This document shows, one piece after another, positions 51,300 through 61,599 of a DNA stretch of 64,000 nt; positions within the stretch are counted from its first letter, which is position 1, and every line of letters begins with the position of its first letter. The position numbers were made by a program, and so were the translations under genes. The DNA comes from Phocaeicola barnesiae DSM 18169 = JCM 13652 (lineage in GTDB: Bacteria; Bacteroidota; Bacteroidia; Bacteroidales; Bacteroidaceae): NCBI RefSeq assembly GCF_000374585.1, contig NZ_KB894647.1, forward strand, positions 170,294 through 234,293, in the 5' to 3' direction. A model generated the notes under the pieces. The model was given only the letters and a program-made list of their open reading frames with translations, was not told the origin of the DNA and made no database searches.

Positions 51300-52691
51300 A
51301 TGTTTGATTCCATCATCTACCAGAAACGCCGTCAGGCTTTACGGGAAAAGATACAGAGCGGTATCATCCTCCTTTTAGGTAACAACGAAGCTCCTGCCAA
51401 TTACCCCGATAACACATACAAGTATCGTCAGGACAGTTCTTTCATCTATTTCTTCGGTCAGTCTCACCCCGGATATGCGGGAATCATTGACGCCGACAAC
51501 GGAGAAGATTATTTCTTCGGCGATGATGTAGATATGGATGACATTATCTGGATGGGACCTCAACCCAGCATCAAAGAACTGGCAGCCCAAGTAGGGGTTA
51601 GCAAAAGCTTCCCTACCGACAAGCTGAAAGATTTCATCGGAAAAGCCATCTCTCAGCGCCGGAAAATCCATTTTCTTCCTCCCTATCGTCACGATACGAT
51701 GATGCAGTTGGAAGACCTGACCGGCATCCGTGCTTCCATGACCCGAAGTCATGCTTCTGTAGAATTGATTAAAGCCATCGTTTCCCTGCGTTCCGTTAAG
51801 GAAGCCTGTGAAATCGCTGAAATCGACAAGGCATGCAACGTAGGTTACGAAATGCATACAGCAGCGATGCGTCTGTGCAAACCGGGAGTATCTGAGCAAT
51901 ACATCGCCGGTATTCTGGAAGGAATCGCCGCTTCATACGGCAGAATGGTTTCCTTTGCCACGATTCTGACCCAACACGGAGAAACGCTGCACAACCACGA
52001 CCACAGTCAACTCTTACAGGAAGGACGGCTGATGCTGACAGATGCCGGTGCCGAACTGATGAGTTATTATTGCTCTGACCACACCCGTACTGTTCCGGTA
52101 GGAGGAAAATTCACCAGCCGTCAGCGGGACGTTTACAACATCGTTTTAGCCTGTCATGACAAAGCGCTGGAACTGGCAAAACCGGGCATCACCTACAAGT
52201 CTGTCCACCTTGAAGTCTGCAAAGTACTGGCACAAGGCCTGAAAGACCTGAACCTGATGAAAGGAGACATCGACGATGCCGTTGCCGCCGGAGCACATGC
52301 ACTCTTCCTGCCTCACGGTCTGGGACACATGATGGGTCTGGATGTACACGACATGGAGAATCTGGGTCAGAACTATGTAGGTTTCGACGATGAGGTGCAG
52401 CCGTCTACCCAATTCGGTCTCTCAGCCTTGCGCATGGGACGCCGCCTGCAGGAAGGCTTTGTCATTACCGACGAACCGGGATGCTACTTCATTCCTGCCT
52501 TGATAGACAAATGGCGGGCCGAAAAGCAGCATACGGACTTCCTGAACTTCGACGAAATAGAGAAATTCAAAGACTTCGGAGGTATCCGTCTGGAAGATGA
52601 TATCCTGATTACACCGGAAGGTTCCAGATTCACCGGCGAAAAACGGATTCCGATAACCGTCGAAGAAGTAGAAGCCATCATGAACGAATAA
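51300..52691 (+). CDS. Aminopeptidase P-family (Xaa-Pro) peptidase
   Basis: 463 residues, cytoplasmic. It removes an N-terminal residue before proline. The creatinase/aminopeptidase P N-domain is followed by the pita-bread domain with all five metal ligands: Asp in MLTDAGAE, Asp in CSDHTRT, His in GLGHMMGLDVHD, Glu in ITDEPG and Glu in IRLEDD. The next gene, a C1 peptidase, begins 38 bases after the stop, so the two may form a peptide-degrading unit. Confidence 0.92.
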   Translation: MFDSIIYQKRRQALREKIQSGIILLLGNNEAPANYPDNTYKYRQDSSFIYFFGQSHPGYAGIIDADNGEDYFFGDDVDMDDIIWMGPQPSIKELAAQVGVSKSFPTDKLKDFIGKAISQRRKIHFLPPYRHDTMMQLEDLTGIRASMTRSHASVELIKAIVSLRSVKEACEIAEIDKACNVGYEMHTAAMRLCKPGVSEQYIAGILEGIAASYGRMVSFATILTQHGETLHNHDHSQLLQEGRLMLTDAGAELMSYYCSDHTRTVPVGGKFTSRQRDVYNIVLACHDKALELAKPGITYKSVHLEVCKVLAQGLKDLNLMKGDIDDAVAAGAHALFLPHGLGHMMGLDVHDMENLGQNYVGFDDEVQPSTQFGLSALRMGRRLQEGFVITDEPGCYFIPALIDKWRAEKQHTDFLNFDEIEKFKDFGGIRLEDDILITPEGSRFTGEKRIPITVEEVEAIMNE

Positions 52692-52729
52692 TTCAAATCA
52701 ATCATAACCCTAAAAACTAAAAACAACCC

Positions 52730-53923
52730 ATGAACAAATTCATTGCACTTGCAGCCTTGGGACTCTGTTTTACCAGCGTCTATGCGAAAGGTCCGAAGAA
52801 AGACAAAGCCGAAGAAGGTTTCGTATTCACTACTGTCAAGGAAAACCCGATTACTTCCATCAAGAACCAGAACCGTTCCAGCACATGCTGGTCATTCTCT
52901 TCCATCGGTTTCCTGGAATCAGAACTGCTCCGTCAGGGAAAAGGTGAATTCGACCTGTCTGAGATGTTTGTTGTACACAAGACCATGCAGGACCGTGCAA
53001 CCAATTATGTACGTTATCACGGAGACGCTTCTTTCTCTCCGGGCGGAAGCTTTGCCGATGCCGTATACTGTTACGAAAACTACGGAATGGTTCCGCAGGA
53101 AGCTATGCCGGGTATCGCATACGGCGACTCACTGCCTAACCACAATGAACTGGATGCTGTAGCAGGTGCGTATGTAGAAGCTATCGGTAAAGGTAAACAA
53201 AGCAAACTGAGTCCGGTATGGAAGAACGGCGTAAGTGCTATCTACGATACATACCTGGGAGCATGTCCACAGGAATTCACTTACAAAGGTAAGACTTACA
53301 CTCCGAAGACATTTGCCAACGAAGTTTTGGGACTGAACATGAAAGATTATGTTTCTCTGACTTCATTCACACATCATCCGTTCTATACACAGTTCAATGT
53401 AGAAGTTCAAGATAACTGGCGCAATGCTTTGTCATACAACCTTCCGATTGACGAGTTGATGGCCGTTATGGACAACGCCGTCAAGAACGGATATACCTTT
53501 GCCTGGGGAGCCGATGTCAGCGAACAAGGATTTACCCGCGACGGTGTAGCTGTATGCCCGGATGTAGAAAAAGGTGCGGAACTGACCGGTTCGGATATGG
53601 CTCACTGGTTGGGTCTGAGCCAGGCTGACAAACGCAAGGAATTGACCAGCAAACCACTGCCTGAAATCACCGTTACCCAGGAAATGCGTCAGGAAGCCTT
53701 CGACAACTGGGAAACAACCGATGACCATGGTATGCTGATTTACGGTATCGCCAAGGACCAGAACGGAAAAGAATACTTCATGGTAAAGAATTCATGGGGT
53801 GAGAGCGGTAAATACAAAGGCATCTGGTATGCTTCTAAAGCTTTCGCAGCCTATAAGACCATCAACATCCTGGTTCACAAAGATGCCATCCCGGCAGACA
53901 TCGCCAAAAAGTTAGGTTTATAA
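52730..53923 (+). CDS. C1-family cysteine peptidase (bleomycin hydrolase / PepC type), exported
   Basis: 397 residues. The papain-fold triad is visible: Cys in NRSSTCWSFSS, His in TTDDHGMLIYG and Asn in MVKNSWGESG. Unlike cytoplasmic PepC it begins with a signal peptide (NKFIALAALGLCFTSVYAK), so it works in the periplasm or outside. It is slightly shorter than PepC (about 440). It ends in a terminator. Confidence 0.9.
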   Translation: MNKFIALAALGLCFTSVYAKGPKKDKAEEGFVFTTVKENPITSIKNQNRSSTCWSFSSIGFLESELLRQGKGEFDLSEMFVVHKTMQDRATNYVRYHGDASFSPGGSFADAVYCYENYGMVPQEAMPGIAYGDSLPNHNELDAVAGAYVEAIGKGKQSKLSPVWKNGVSAIYDTYLGACPQEFTYKGKTYTPKTFANEVLGLNMKDYVSLTSFTHHPFYTQFNVEVQDNWRNALSYNLPIDELMAVMDNAVKNGYTFAWGADVSEQGFTRDGVAVCPDVEKGAELTGSDMAHWLGLSQADKRKELTSKPLPEITVTQEMRQEAFDNWETTDDHGMLIYGIAKDQNGKEYFMVKNSWGESGKYKGIWYASKAFAAYKTINILVHKDAIPADIAKKLGL

Positions 53924-53953
53924 TTCGTTAAAATAGACTGATTATAAATAATT

Positions 53954-53999
53954 AATCGGCTCGTTCTACAAAATTAATGTGGAACAAGCCGATTTTTTC
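53954..53999 (+). terminator. Terminator after the C1 peptidase gene
   Basis: AATCGGCTcGTTC pairs with GGAACaAGCCGATT around an AT-rich loop, followed by T6. Confidence 0.88.
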
Positions 54000-54135
54000 T
54001 TTCTTTTTTGTTACCTTTACACGTGAATAGCATCTGACGACATCCCTATTTTCAGACCCTATGTCTGCCGTTATTTCTGCCGTCACTGAACAGACTGTTA
54101 TTCAGAGATAAGAAGAAAGAAAAAAAACATATATA

Positions 54136-55857
54136 ATGAATTACAAATGGAACTATCAACCTCCCACTCTCGAACAAAGGGAAGCTGCCCGGGCTTTATC
54201 CAGAGAAATCGGTATCAGCCCCATCCTGTGTCACCTCCTACGGGAACGTGGCATTACATCGGCAGCCGAAGCCAAACGCTTTTTCCGCCCTCAACTGAGT
54301 GAGTTGCATGACCCGTTCCTTATGAAAGACATGGATATAGCCGTAGAGCGGCTGAATCTGGCCATGGGCAGAAAGGAACGTATCATGGTATATGGAGACT
54401 ATGATGTAGACGGAACAACAGCCGTCGCATTGGTTTTCAAATTCCTTCAACAGTTCTATTCGAACATCGACTACTACATTCCCGACCGTTACAACGAAGG
54501 GTATGGCGTATCGAAGAAGGGAGTAGATTATGCGTATGAGACCGGTGTGAAACTGATCATCGTACTGGACTGCGGCATCAAAGCCGTAGAAGAGATTGCG
54601 TATGCCAAAGAGAAAGGCATCGACTTCATTATCTGTGACCATCACGTTCCGGACGAGGTACTTCCGGCAGCCGCCGCTATCCTGAATCCGAAACGGGACG
54701 ATTCGACGTATCCGTATAACCACCTGTCGGGTTGTGGAGTAGGTTTCAAATTCATGCAGGCGTTCGCACAGAGCAACGGCATCGAGTTTCACCAGCTGAC
54801 TCCCCTGCTCGACCTGGTTGCTGTCAGCATTGCGTCGGACATTGTACCGATTATGGGCGAAAACCGTATCCTGGCATACCACGGCCTGCGACAGTTGAAC
54901 ACCAATCCGAGCGTAGGTCTGAAAGCCATCATCGATGTATGCGGACTGTCTGAACGGGAAATCACCATGAGTGACATCGTATTCAAGATAGGTCCCCGTA
55001 TCAACGCATCGGGACGCATCCAGAACGGCAAGGAAGCGGTCGACCTGCTGATAGAAAAGGATTTCAAATCGGCGTTGGAGAAAAGTAACCGGATTAACCG
55101 CTACAACGAGACCCGTAAGGACCTGGACAAGAGCATGACCGAAGAGGCCAACAAGATAGTAGACAACCTGGAAAACCTCTCCGAACGGCGTTCCATTGTC
55201 ATCTATAACGAAGCCTGGCACAAAGGAGTCATCGGAATCGTCGCTTCCAGACTGACTGAAATCTATTACCGTCCGGCTGTAGTACTGACCCGTACCGACA
55301 ATCTGGCTACAGGTTCTGCACGTTCTGTTTCGGGATTCGATGTCTACAAGGCCATCGAGCATTGCCGGGATTTGCTGGAGAACTTCGGTGGGCACACGTA
55401 TGCTGCCGGACTCTCAATGAACGTAGAGAATGTTCCTGAATTTACCCGCCGGTTCGAGGAATATGTAACCGAACACATTCTGCCGGAGCAGACCAACGCT
55501 ACCATCGACATCGATGCACAGCTGGATTTCAGAGACATCACACCGAAGTTCTTCTTCGACCTGAAAAAGTTCAACCCGTTCGGTCCGGACAACCACAAGC
55601 CGATTTTCGCTACCCTGAATGTATACGATTACGGCACAAGCAAGGTGGTAGGCCGCGAACAGGAACACATCAAACTGGAACTGGTAGACAATAAATCGAA
55701 CAACGTAATGAACGGTATCGCCTTCGGACAGAGTTCGCAGGCACGGTATATCAAGACCAAGCAATCGTTCAACATCTGCTATACCATCGAAGAAAACACC
55801 CACAAGCGGGGAGACATCCAGCTTCAGATAGAAGACATCAAACCAAGCCGACATTAA
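54136..55857 (+). CDS. recJ: Single-stranded-DNA-specific exonuclease RecJ
   Basis: 573 residues. RecJ digests single-stranded DNA 5' to 3' in recombination and mismatch repair. Catalytic motifs: YGDYDVDGTTA, LDCGI, ICDHHVPDE (the DHH motif) and, in the DHHA1 part, GGHTYAAGLS. The length is normal. The gene is 3 bases ahead of recQ. Confidence 0.95.
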   Translation: MNYKWNYQPPTLEQREAARALSREIGISPILCHLLRERGITSAAEAKRFFRPQLSELHDPFLMKDMDIAVERLNLAMGRKERIMVYGDYDVDGTTAVALVFKFLQQFYSNIDYYIPDRYNEGYGVSKKGVDYAYETGVKLIIVLDCGIKAVEEIAYAKEKGIDFIICDHHVPDEVLPAAAAILNPKRDDSTYPYNHLSGCGVGFKFMQAFAQSNGIEFHQLTPLLDLVAVSIASDIVPIMGENRILAYHGLRQLNTNPSVGLKAIIDVCGLSEREITMSDIVFKIGPRINASGRIQNGKEAVDLLIEKDFKSALEKSNRINRYNETRKDLDKSMTEEANKIVDNLENLSERRSIVIYNEAWHKGVIGIVASRLTEIYYRPAVVLTRTDNLATGSARSVSGFDVYKAIEHCRDLLENFGGHTYAAGLSMNVENVPEFTRRFEEYVTEHILPEQTNATIDIDAQLDFRDITPKFFFDLKKFNPFGPDNHKPIFATLNVYDYGTSKVVGREQEHIKLELVDNKSNNVMNGIAFGQSSQARYIKTKQSFNICYTIEENTHKRGDIQLQIEDIKPSRH

Positions 55858-55860
55858 TCC

Positions 55861-57771
55861 ATGACGGATTACCGAGAGATACTGAAACAGTACTGGGGAT
55901 ACGATAGCTTCCGGGGAATCCAGGAAGCTATCATTACCAGTATCGGTGACGGACGTGACACCCTGGGACTGATGCCTACGGGTGGAGGAAAGTCCATCAC
56001 CTTTCAGGTTCCGGCACTTGCCCAACCGGGACTTTGCCTGGTCATCACTCCCCTCATCGCCCTGATGAAAGACCAGGTACGCAACCTCCGCGACCGGGGC
56101 ATCAAGGCAGTGGCCATCTACTCGGGAATGACCCGCGAAGAAATCCTCATCGCATTGGAGAACTGCATCTTCGGCGACTACAAATTCCTTTACATTTCCC
56201 CCGAACGTCTGGACACGGAGATTTTCCGCATCAAGCTGCGGAGCATGAAAGTCAGTATGATTACCGTGGACGAATCGCATTGTATCTCACAATGGGGATA
56301 TGATTTCCGTCCGTCGTACCTGAAGATAGCGGAAGTACGCAAACTGTTGCCGGGCATTCCTGTCTTGGCGCTGACCGCTACCGCTACGCCCGAAGTAGTG
56401 AAAGACATCCAGGCCCGACTGGCTTTCCGCGAAGAAAATGTTTTCCGGATGAGTTTCGAACGGAAGAACCTGGCCTACATTGTCCGGCGTACCGAAAACA
56501 AGGCCGAAGAGCTGCTGCACATCCTGAACCGGGTAGCAGGTTCGGCCATTGTCTACACTCGTAATAGGAAAAAGACCAAAGAAGTGGCCCAGTGGCTGAA
56601 CCAACAGGAGATTACCGCCACTTTCTACCACGCCGGGCTGAGCAACGAGACCAAGGATGCCCGACAGAAAAGTTGGCTGAGCGGAGAGCACCGGGTCATG
56701 GTTGCCACCAATGCTTTCGGCATGGGTATCGACAAACCGGATGTCCGCCTGGTGGTACACATCGACTTTCCGGATTCTCCCGAAGCCTATTTCCAGGAAG
56801 CAGGCCGTGCCGGACGGGATGGAGAAAAAGCCTACGCCGTCCTGCTTTTTGCCAAGAGCGACCCGACCATACTGCGGAAACGGATTTCAGACACCTTCCC
56901 GGAGAAAGACTATATCCGGAAAGTCTACGAGGACATCAACTTCTATTACCAGATGGCTATGGGCGACGGACTGGGATGTACGTACGCTTTCAACATCGAC
57001 GAGTTCTGCCACAACTTCAAGCATTTTCCCATCCAGGTGGATAGTGCCTTGAAAATCCTGACCCGTGCCGGATACCTGGAATATACTGACGAACAGGACA
57101 ACGGTTCCCGGCTGATTTTCACGCTGAGGCGTGATGAACTGTACCGCATCCAGGAAAACAACCCCGATACGGAGAAACTGCTGCGTACCATCCTGCGTTC
57201 GTATACGGGTGTTTTTACCGACTATGCCTATATCAACGAAGATTCATTGGCCAGCCGTACCGGACTGACCCGACAACAGGTGTACGAAACCCTGGTCTTC
57301 CTGACCCGCCGTCGCATCCTGCATTACATCCCCGGGAAAAAGACCCCCTACATCATCTATACCCGCGAACGGCAGGAAACCGACCGTATCCATTTGAGCA
57401 ATGAAGTATACGAGGACCGGAAGAAAAGTTACATTCAGCGCATCGAAGCCATGCTTTCGTATGCCGAAACCGACGACAAATGCCGGAGCCGCATGCTTCT
57501 CCATTATTTCGGAGAAAAAAACGAGCACAACTGCGGGCATTGCGACGTATGCCTGCAAAAACACGATTCCGGAGTCAAACGGAATGAGTTCGATGAAATC
57601 GCCCGAAAAATAGAAGAGCTGCTGCAGGAAAATTCCATAAGCGTTCCCACTCTGTGCGAACAACTGGAAACAAGCTGGGAAAAGAAACACATCCAACAAG
57701 TTCTCCACTACCTGCTGTCGGAAGAAAAAATGGAACTGACAGACGGACGGCTCCGATGGAACCCAAAATGA
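55861..57771 (+). CDS. recQ: ATP-dependent DNA helicase RecQ
   Basis: 636 residues. Helicase motifs: PTGGGKS, the DExH box as DESH (VDESHCISQWG), GMGIDKPDVR and QEAGRAGRDG; the zinc-binding cysteines (Cys-x-His-Cys-x2-Cys in HNCGHCDVC with an earlier Cys) and a winged helix follow. The C-terminus is short and I see no clear HRDC domain. Tightly linked to recJ, with which RecQ cooperates in RecFOR-type end processing. The convergent VWA gene ends 10 bases later with no terminator between. Confidence 0.94.
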   Translation: MTDYREILKQYWGYDSFRGIQEAIITSIGDGRDTLGLMPTGGGKSITFQVPALAQPGLCLVITPLIALMKDQVRNLRDRGIKAVAIYSGMTREEILIALENCIFGDYKFLYISPERLDTEIFRIKLRSMKVSMITVDESHCISQWGYDFRPSYLKIAEVRKLLPGIPVLALTATATPEVVKDIQARLAFREENVFRMSFERKNLAYIVRRTENKAEELLHILNRVAGSAIVYTRNRKKTKEVAQWLNQQEITATFYHAGLSNETKDARQKSWLSGEHRVMVATNAFGMGIDKPDVRLVVHIDFPDSPEAYFQEAGRAGRDGEKAYAVLLFAKSDPTILRKRISDTFPEKDYIRKVYEDINFYYQMAMGDGLGCTYAFNIDEFCHNFKHFPIQVDSALKILTRAGYLEYTDEQDNGSRLIFTLRRDELYRIQENNPDTEKLLRTILRSYTGVFTDYAYINEDSLASRTGLTRQQVYETLVFLTRRRILHYIPGKKTPYIIYTRERQETDRIHLSNEVYEDRKKSYIQRIEAMLSYAETDDKCRSRMLLHYFGEKNEHNCGHCDVCLQKHDSGVKRNEFDEIARKIEELLQENSISVPTLCEQLETSWEKKHIQQVLHYLLSEEKMELTDGRLRWNPK

Positions 57772-57781
57772 CGTTCCGGTA

Positions 57782-59149
57782 TCACATATCCCAATACTTG
57801 TCGCAACAGGCCAGATAATCCATCTCGGGACGGGTACCGAATACCAGTGCATAGAACGAAGTCCCCTGCCGTTTGGCACGCTGTATTTCTTTCAACAATT
57901 CTTCCGAGGCAGGAGGCATCTCAAAGTCGGAAATCATCACCACATCCGCCTGCTTCCAACCGTTGGTACGCAGCAGTTGCAAAGCCTCCGTCATGGCCGG
58001 AAGAATATCCGTCCCCCCGTCGAAACGTTGCTGAAGGAAATCCACCAGCCGGGGCATATCCGTACGGAGATTCTGAATCAGCATACAGGCTATCTCTTCG
58101 GCAAAATTGATGACATAGCATTTCCGGTGAGTCTTTTCAGTCAGCCGGGCAACGGCCAACAGAGCCGATTTGGCCAGCCGCTCCCGATCCCCTTGCATGG
58201 AACCCGACGTATCGATGCAGACAATGTAGGGTCCCTGTCCACTGCTTGGAGTCCGGTTCCGAGACGGTACCGACGCATCTTCCTGCGAACGGCAGTCGAA
58301 CTGCTGCAACCGTTTCTCGGCATAACGCTGCACAAACAACGGATACAAGGCCTCATCCGCTAGGTAACAGTACTCCGTGGGAAGCAGACTGTTCAGGTTA
58401 TCACCCAAAGTTACTCCCTGGATGTCACTTTGTACGGCATGATGTACCAACTGGTCGGTCTGTATACCAGCCTGTGGGTCAAAACGTCTTTTCTCCCCCC
58501 GGTACTTCTTCCCCAACAGACTGACCAGTTCCTGTATCTTGGGATGACGCTCCATCAGCTGTTCGTACGGTTGTACTATCCGGTAGAGTTGCGGATGATT
58601 CAGCAACAGCCACCGGACACGGGAGCCGCTGAGTGCCGCTTCCGTCTTTTCGCCCAACGATGTATCCAATACAATAAAATCACTGCACAGGGCATCGATA
58701 TGCTGATACTGATAATCAAACTCTTTTCTTGTGAGCAGTTCGTGCCACTTATCCAGAAAGAATTCCTGCAGCTGCCTCCGCTCCGGACTGTCGGCAGGCA
58801 ATGCTTCCATCCGTTCGATGTAATAAGTAATATCCAGTTCCGATAAAGTGTACCGCTTGCGGAAAGCCGTCTTCATCTGTTTCAGAAAAGCCAGAAAGTA
58901 AACCGGTGACACGGACTCCTGCTCGAAGAACACTTCCCATTCCGGAGTATAACGTGAATAGAATTCCTGCAAGGAAGGCACTGTCCGGCGGTAATAATCC
59001 CAGATTTCCTGTTCCAGTTCCCGGGGTAATACCGTCCGGTTCTGCAACGCCTCGTCCATCCGGGCAAAACTCTTAGCGCGAAGCCGTTCCCAATAGATTG
59101 TCTTCAGTTCTTTCAGACGGATATTCCTGGTTCTCTTTCCGGTATGCAT
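57782..59149 (-). CDS. VWA-domain protein (ViaA-like partner of the AAA ATPase)
   Basis: 455 residues. The C-terminal von Willebrand A domain has a metal-ion site DTSGSM, with later TDILPAM and ISDFEMP. The N-terminal two thirds are helical. This is the form of ViaA, which works with the MoxR-type ATPase RavA. The start overlaps the upstream ATPase gene by 77 bases; the next ATG at 59059 would avoid the overlap but would remove the conserved-looking RLKELKTIYWERLRAKSF stretch, so I keep 59149. Confidence 0.85.
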   Translation of the reverse strand: MHTGKRTRNIRLKELKTIYWERLRAKSFARMDEALQNRTVLPRELEQEIWDYYRRTVPSLQEFYSRYTPEWEVFFEQESVSPVYFLAFLKQMKTAFRKRYTLSELDITYYIERMEALPADSPERRQLQEFFLDKWHELLTRKEFDYQYQHIDALCSDFIVLDTSLGEKTEAALSGSRVRWLLLNHPQLYRIVQPYEQLMERHPKIQELVSLLGKKYRGEKRRFDPQAGIQTDQLVHHAVQSDIQGVTLGDNLNSLLPTEYCYLADEALYPLFVQRYAEKRLQQFDCRSQEDASVPSRNRTPSSGQGPYIVCIDTSGSMQGDRERLAKSALLAVARLTEKTHRKCYVINFAEEIACMLIQNLRTDMPRLVDFLQQRFDGGTDILPAMTEALQLLRTNGWKQADVVMISDFEMPPASEELLKEIQRAKRQGTSFYALVFGTRPEMDYLACCDKYWDM

Positions 59150-60701
59150 GATTCAACTCCTCCCATTCGTTCCGATAACGGGTTACATCGGCCAACTGAT
59201 AATCCAACATCTTCAGCAAAGCCTTCTTTTCTTTATCATCCAGAAACAAATGTTCCCGGCAATAGGCAGCCTCTGTATCTGCCCATTCCTTACAACTGCC
59301 TTCCACCCTATCCAGCAGTGTACCGATTTGTCGGAAACGGGCTGCAATATCTTCTTCGGGATGCACCTCGATGGGAGGCAGAGGAACACAATCGGGCGTA
59401 CACAGCAGCGGATATTCATACTGGTTGATAAAGACCGAACGCCTTCCCCGCTTCACGGTATAGATTTTATTCTGCGGAACCTTGTTCCGCATAGATAAAT
59501 CATATTTTTTCAGGATGAAACAATCTGTCTTATACTTGTCCTTATGCAGATAAAACAGTTTTCCGGTATCATCCAACTGCTGGTAATCCGAAGCGAACAT
59601 CAGCAACCGGCCGGCCATACGCACCCGCTCTACCTGGTAATAATAGTTGTCCACCAGCTGCAGTCCCGGATCATGGCTCTCGCGTACCGTAGCCTGCGAA
59701 TCCAGTTCCCTACGCAAGATCTTCAGTTCCCGGTCTACCTCCGTCAGATTCAGCAGGTAGCCCGAAGCACTCTGACGGACAGCGTTCTGTACCAGTTCGG
59801 TTACCGTATCTATCTGTGTCACCTCATCCCACAGACAATGAGCAAGCAGCAACAAATCAGACAAGTGTACTTCCTCTGCACCATTCAGAAAAGCAGCTGT
59901 ACGCAGCAGCTTGACCAACTTCTTCCATCGACGGTCGGATACATACAAGGGTCTGTCCGTCCCTTCATCTTGCCGCAACTGTAAATTGTATTCTTCTATC
60001 TTTTCCTTCACGCCATGAATGACCTCCAACACAACATACGGTACGCGTACCTCTGCCAACTGCTGTTGCCAACCGACATATTCCACATCGGATACAGCCA
60101 GTTTCTCATCGACAACAGGGTCCGATTCATCCGTAGCCAGAATCATCCGGTCAAAATCGGCCGGTTCAGAAATACCCGTCACCAGCAGACGTATCAGGAA
60201 ACGGTCCCACAAAGCTTCCAGTCCCTGCCCCAGTGCCGGCAGCTCGTTCGAAGCCGCTATCAGTCCTTTCATCGGAACCTTCACCGAGAACTGGCCGTTT
60301 CGGTAAATCTTTTCATTGATGACCGTCAACAGTGCATTCTGGATAGCGGGACCGGCTTTCCAGATTTCGTCCAGAAAGACCACAGTAGCCGAAGGCAGAT
60401 ACCCCGCCGTCAGACGCTCGTATGTATCTTCATTCTTCAGTTTCGAAATGGAAACCGGACCGAACAGCTCATCCGGGGTACTGAAACGGGACATCAGATA
60501 CTCGAATGCTTCTCCCTGTCGGAAAGCCAGCTTCAACCGACGGGCCACCATACTCTTGGCCACTCCCGGAGGCCCCAACAGAAAAATACTCTCACCGGCC
60601 ATAGCCGACAGCAACGACAAGGCAATGACATGTTCCTTGCCATATACCCGCTCATTCAGTTTCGCCAACAATGTCTCTATCCGATTCCTTACCTGTTCCA
60701 T
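59073..60701 (-). CDS. MoxR-type AAA+ ATPase (RavA-like)
   Basis: 542 residues from the ATG at 60701. AAA+ motifs: Walker A GPPGVAKS, Walker B VVFLDEIWKA, sensor-type SNELP, and the MoxR/RavA start (ERVYGKEHVIALSLLSAMAGESIFLLG). It likely acts as a chaperone-like ATPase with the VWA protein. An upstream in-frame ATG at 60761 would add 20 residues, but the -7 box at 60741-60748 falls inside that extension, so the later ATG fits better. Confidence 0.88.
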   Translation of the reverse strand: MEQVRNRIETLLAKLNERVYGKEHVIALSLLSAMAGESIFLLGPPGVAKSMVARRLKLAFRQGEAFEYLMSRFSTPDELFGPVSISKLKNEDTYERLTAGYLPSATVVFLDEIWKAGPAIQNALLTVINEKIYRNGQFSVKVPMKGLIAASNELPALGQGLEALWDRFLIRLLVTGISEPADFDRMILATDESDPVVDEKLAVSDVEYVGWQQQLAEVRVPYVVLEVIHGVKEKIEEYNLQLRQDEGTDRPLYVSDRRWKKLVKLLRTAAFLNGAEEVHLSDLLLLAHCLWDEVTQIDTVTELVQNAVRQSASGYLLNLTEVDRELKILRRELDSQATVRESHDPGLQLVDNYYYQVERVRMAGRLLMFASDYQQLDDTGKLFYLHKDKYKTDCFILKKYDLSMRNKVPQNKIYTVKRGRRSVFINQYEYPLLCTPDCVPLPPIEVHPEEDIAARFRQIGTLLDRVEGSCKEWADTEAAYCREHLFLDDKEKKALLKMLDYQLADVTRYRNEWEELNHAYRKENQEYPSERTEDNLLGTASR

Positions 60702-60740
60702 TTCCTGACTGATTGTTTCATTTCTCTTTTTCTTGTCGGG

Positions 60741-60748
60741 CAAAGGTA
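60741..60748 (-). promoter_or_regulatory. -7 box of the RavA/ViaA-like operon
   Basis: TACCTTTG on the minus strand, 39 bases before the ATG at 60701. It decides the start choice of that gene. Confidence 0.65.
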
Positions 60749-60777
60749 CAAAAGAATGCACAAATCTTTACCTGACC

Positions 60778-60817
60778 GCAAAAAAATGGGACTCGACTTC
60801 GCAGTCTCATCCCATTT
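60778..60817 (-). terminator. Terminator of the TapB-like gene
   Basis: AAATGGG (60784-60790) pairs with CCCATTT (60811-60817), with an inner GACT/AGTC stem; on the minus strand a T-run follows. It separates this gene from the downstream ATPase operon. Confidence 0.8.
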
Positions 60818-60838
60818 ACATGTAGTAAAAGAACAAAA

Positions 60839-61546
60839 TTATTTTTTGGTTATCTTGACCAGCAAAGTCTTACCTGCCGGTTTACCTTTCAAATCGAATG
60901 ATTCCGATTTTACCAGCCCTACTCCCTTGGCATACCATTCAGTCACACGGACCGTAGTGGTCTTCAATACCACTTTGGTACGCTTCAAATAAGAGATTTT
61001 GACGCAATCGAATTTTCCGGCTGTCGTACTGACCTGTTCTTCTCCCAGACAAGAGCCTCCGGAAATAGTCACTTCTGTTTTCAACATTTTCGGAATATAT
61101 TCATAATACCGGTCCGACATGGAAGAACCGGCAGCCGCATTTTCAGCCAACGACCAGGAATTGTCACCGTTGAATTTCTTTTCATCCAGCATACGCATAC
61201 GCGCCTGTTCATTGTAGCTCTCCGGATCAGAATCTGAATCAATGTAAGGCCCATACATCAAATCCTCGGCACAAACGGTCTTTTCACCGTCGTAACTCCA
61301 ATTATACAATGTATAAGTAGTATTATCCTTTACTTTAGTGGTCACGATCTTATCAAAGTAACAGGCCTTCAGCATATTTCCTTCCTTGCTGACATTGGTT
61401 ACAGTAATGTTTTCATCCGAAATACCTTGCCCGGCACCGTCATAATTCACATAACGTAACTCGGTTCCCTCTTCCGAACAGAAATATTGGGCATGCATAA
61501 CGTGAGAGGACAACAAAGCCACCACACACAACAGAAATTTTTTCAT
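60839..61546 (-). CDS. TapB-like exported protein
   Basis: 235 residues with a signal peptide ending in MHAQ. The body is beta-rich and matches the general form of TapB/DUF3108-type proteins of Bacteroidetes (start YFCSEEGTELRYVNYD; end VTEWYAKGVGLVKSESFD). The WYAKGVGLVKS motif is the family's clearest mark. The function is not known. It is a single-gene unit with its own promoter and terminator. Confidence 0.78.
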   Translation of the reverse strand: MKKFLLCVVALLSSHVMHAQYFCSEEGTELRYVNYDGAGQGISDENITVTNVSKEGNMLKACYFDKIVTTKVKDNTTYTLYNWSYDGEKTVCAEDLMYGPYIDSDSDPESYNEQARMRMLDEKKFNGDNSWSLAENAAAGSSMSDRYYEYIPKMLKTEVTISGGSCLGEEQVSTTAGKFDCVKISYLKRTKVVLKTTTVRVTEWYAKGVGLVKSESFDLKGKPAGKTLLVKITKK

Positions 61547-61591
61547 ATCTTATCTTTTAAAGTTTTTAATCTCCCCTAGCGGTTTGAGTCG

Positions 61592-61599
61592 CAAACTTA
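61592..61599 (-). promoter_or_regulatory. -7 box of the TapB-like gene
   Basis: TAAGTTTG on the minus strand, 46 bases before the ATG at 61546. Confidence 0.5.
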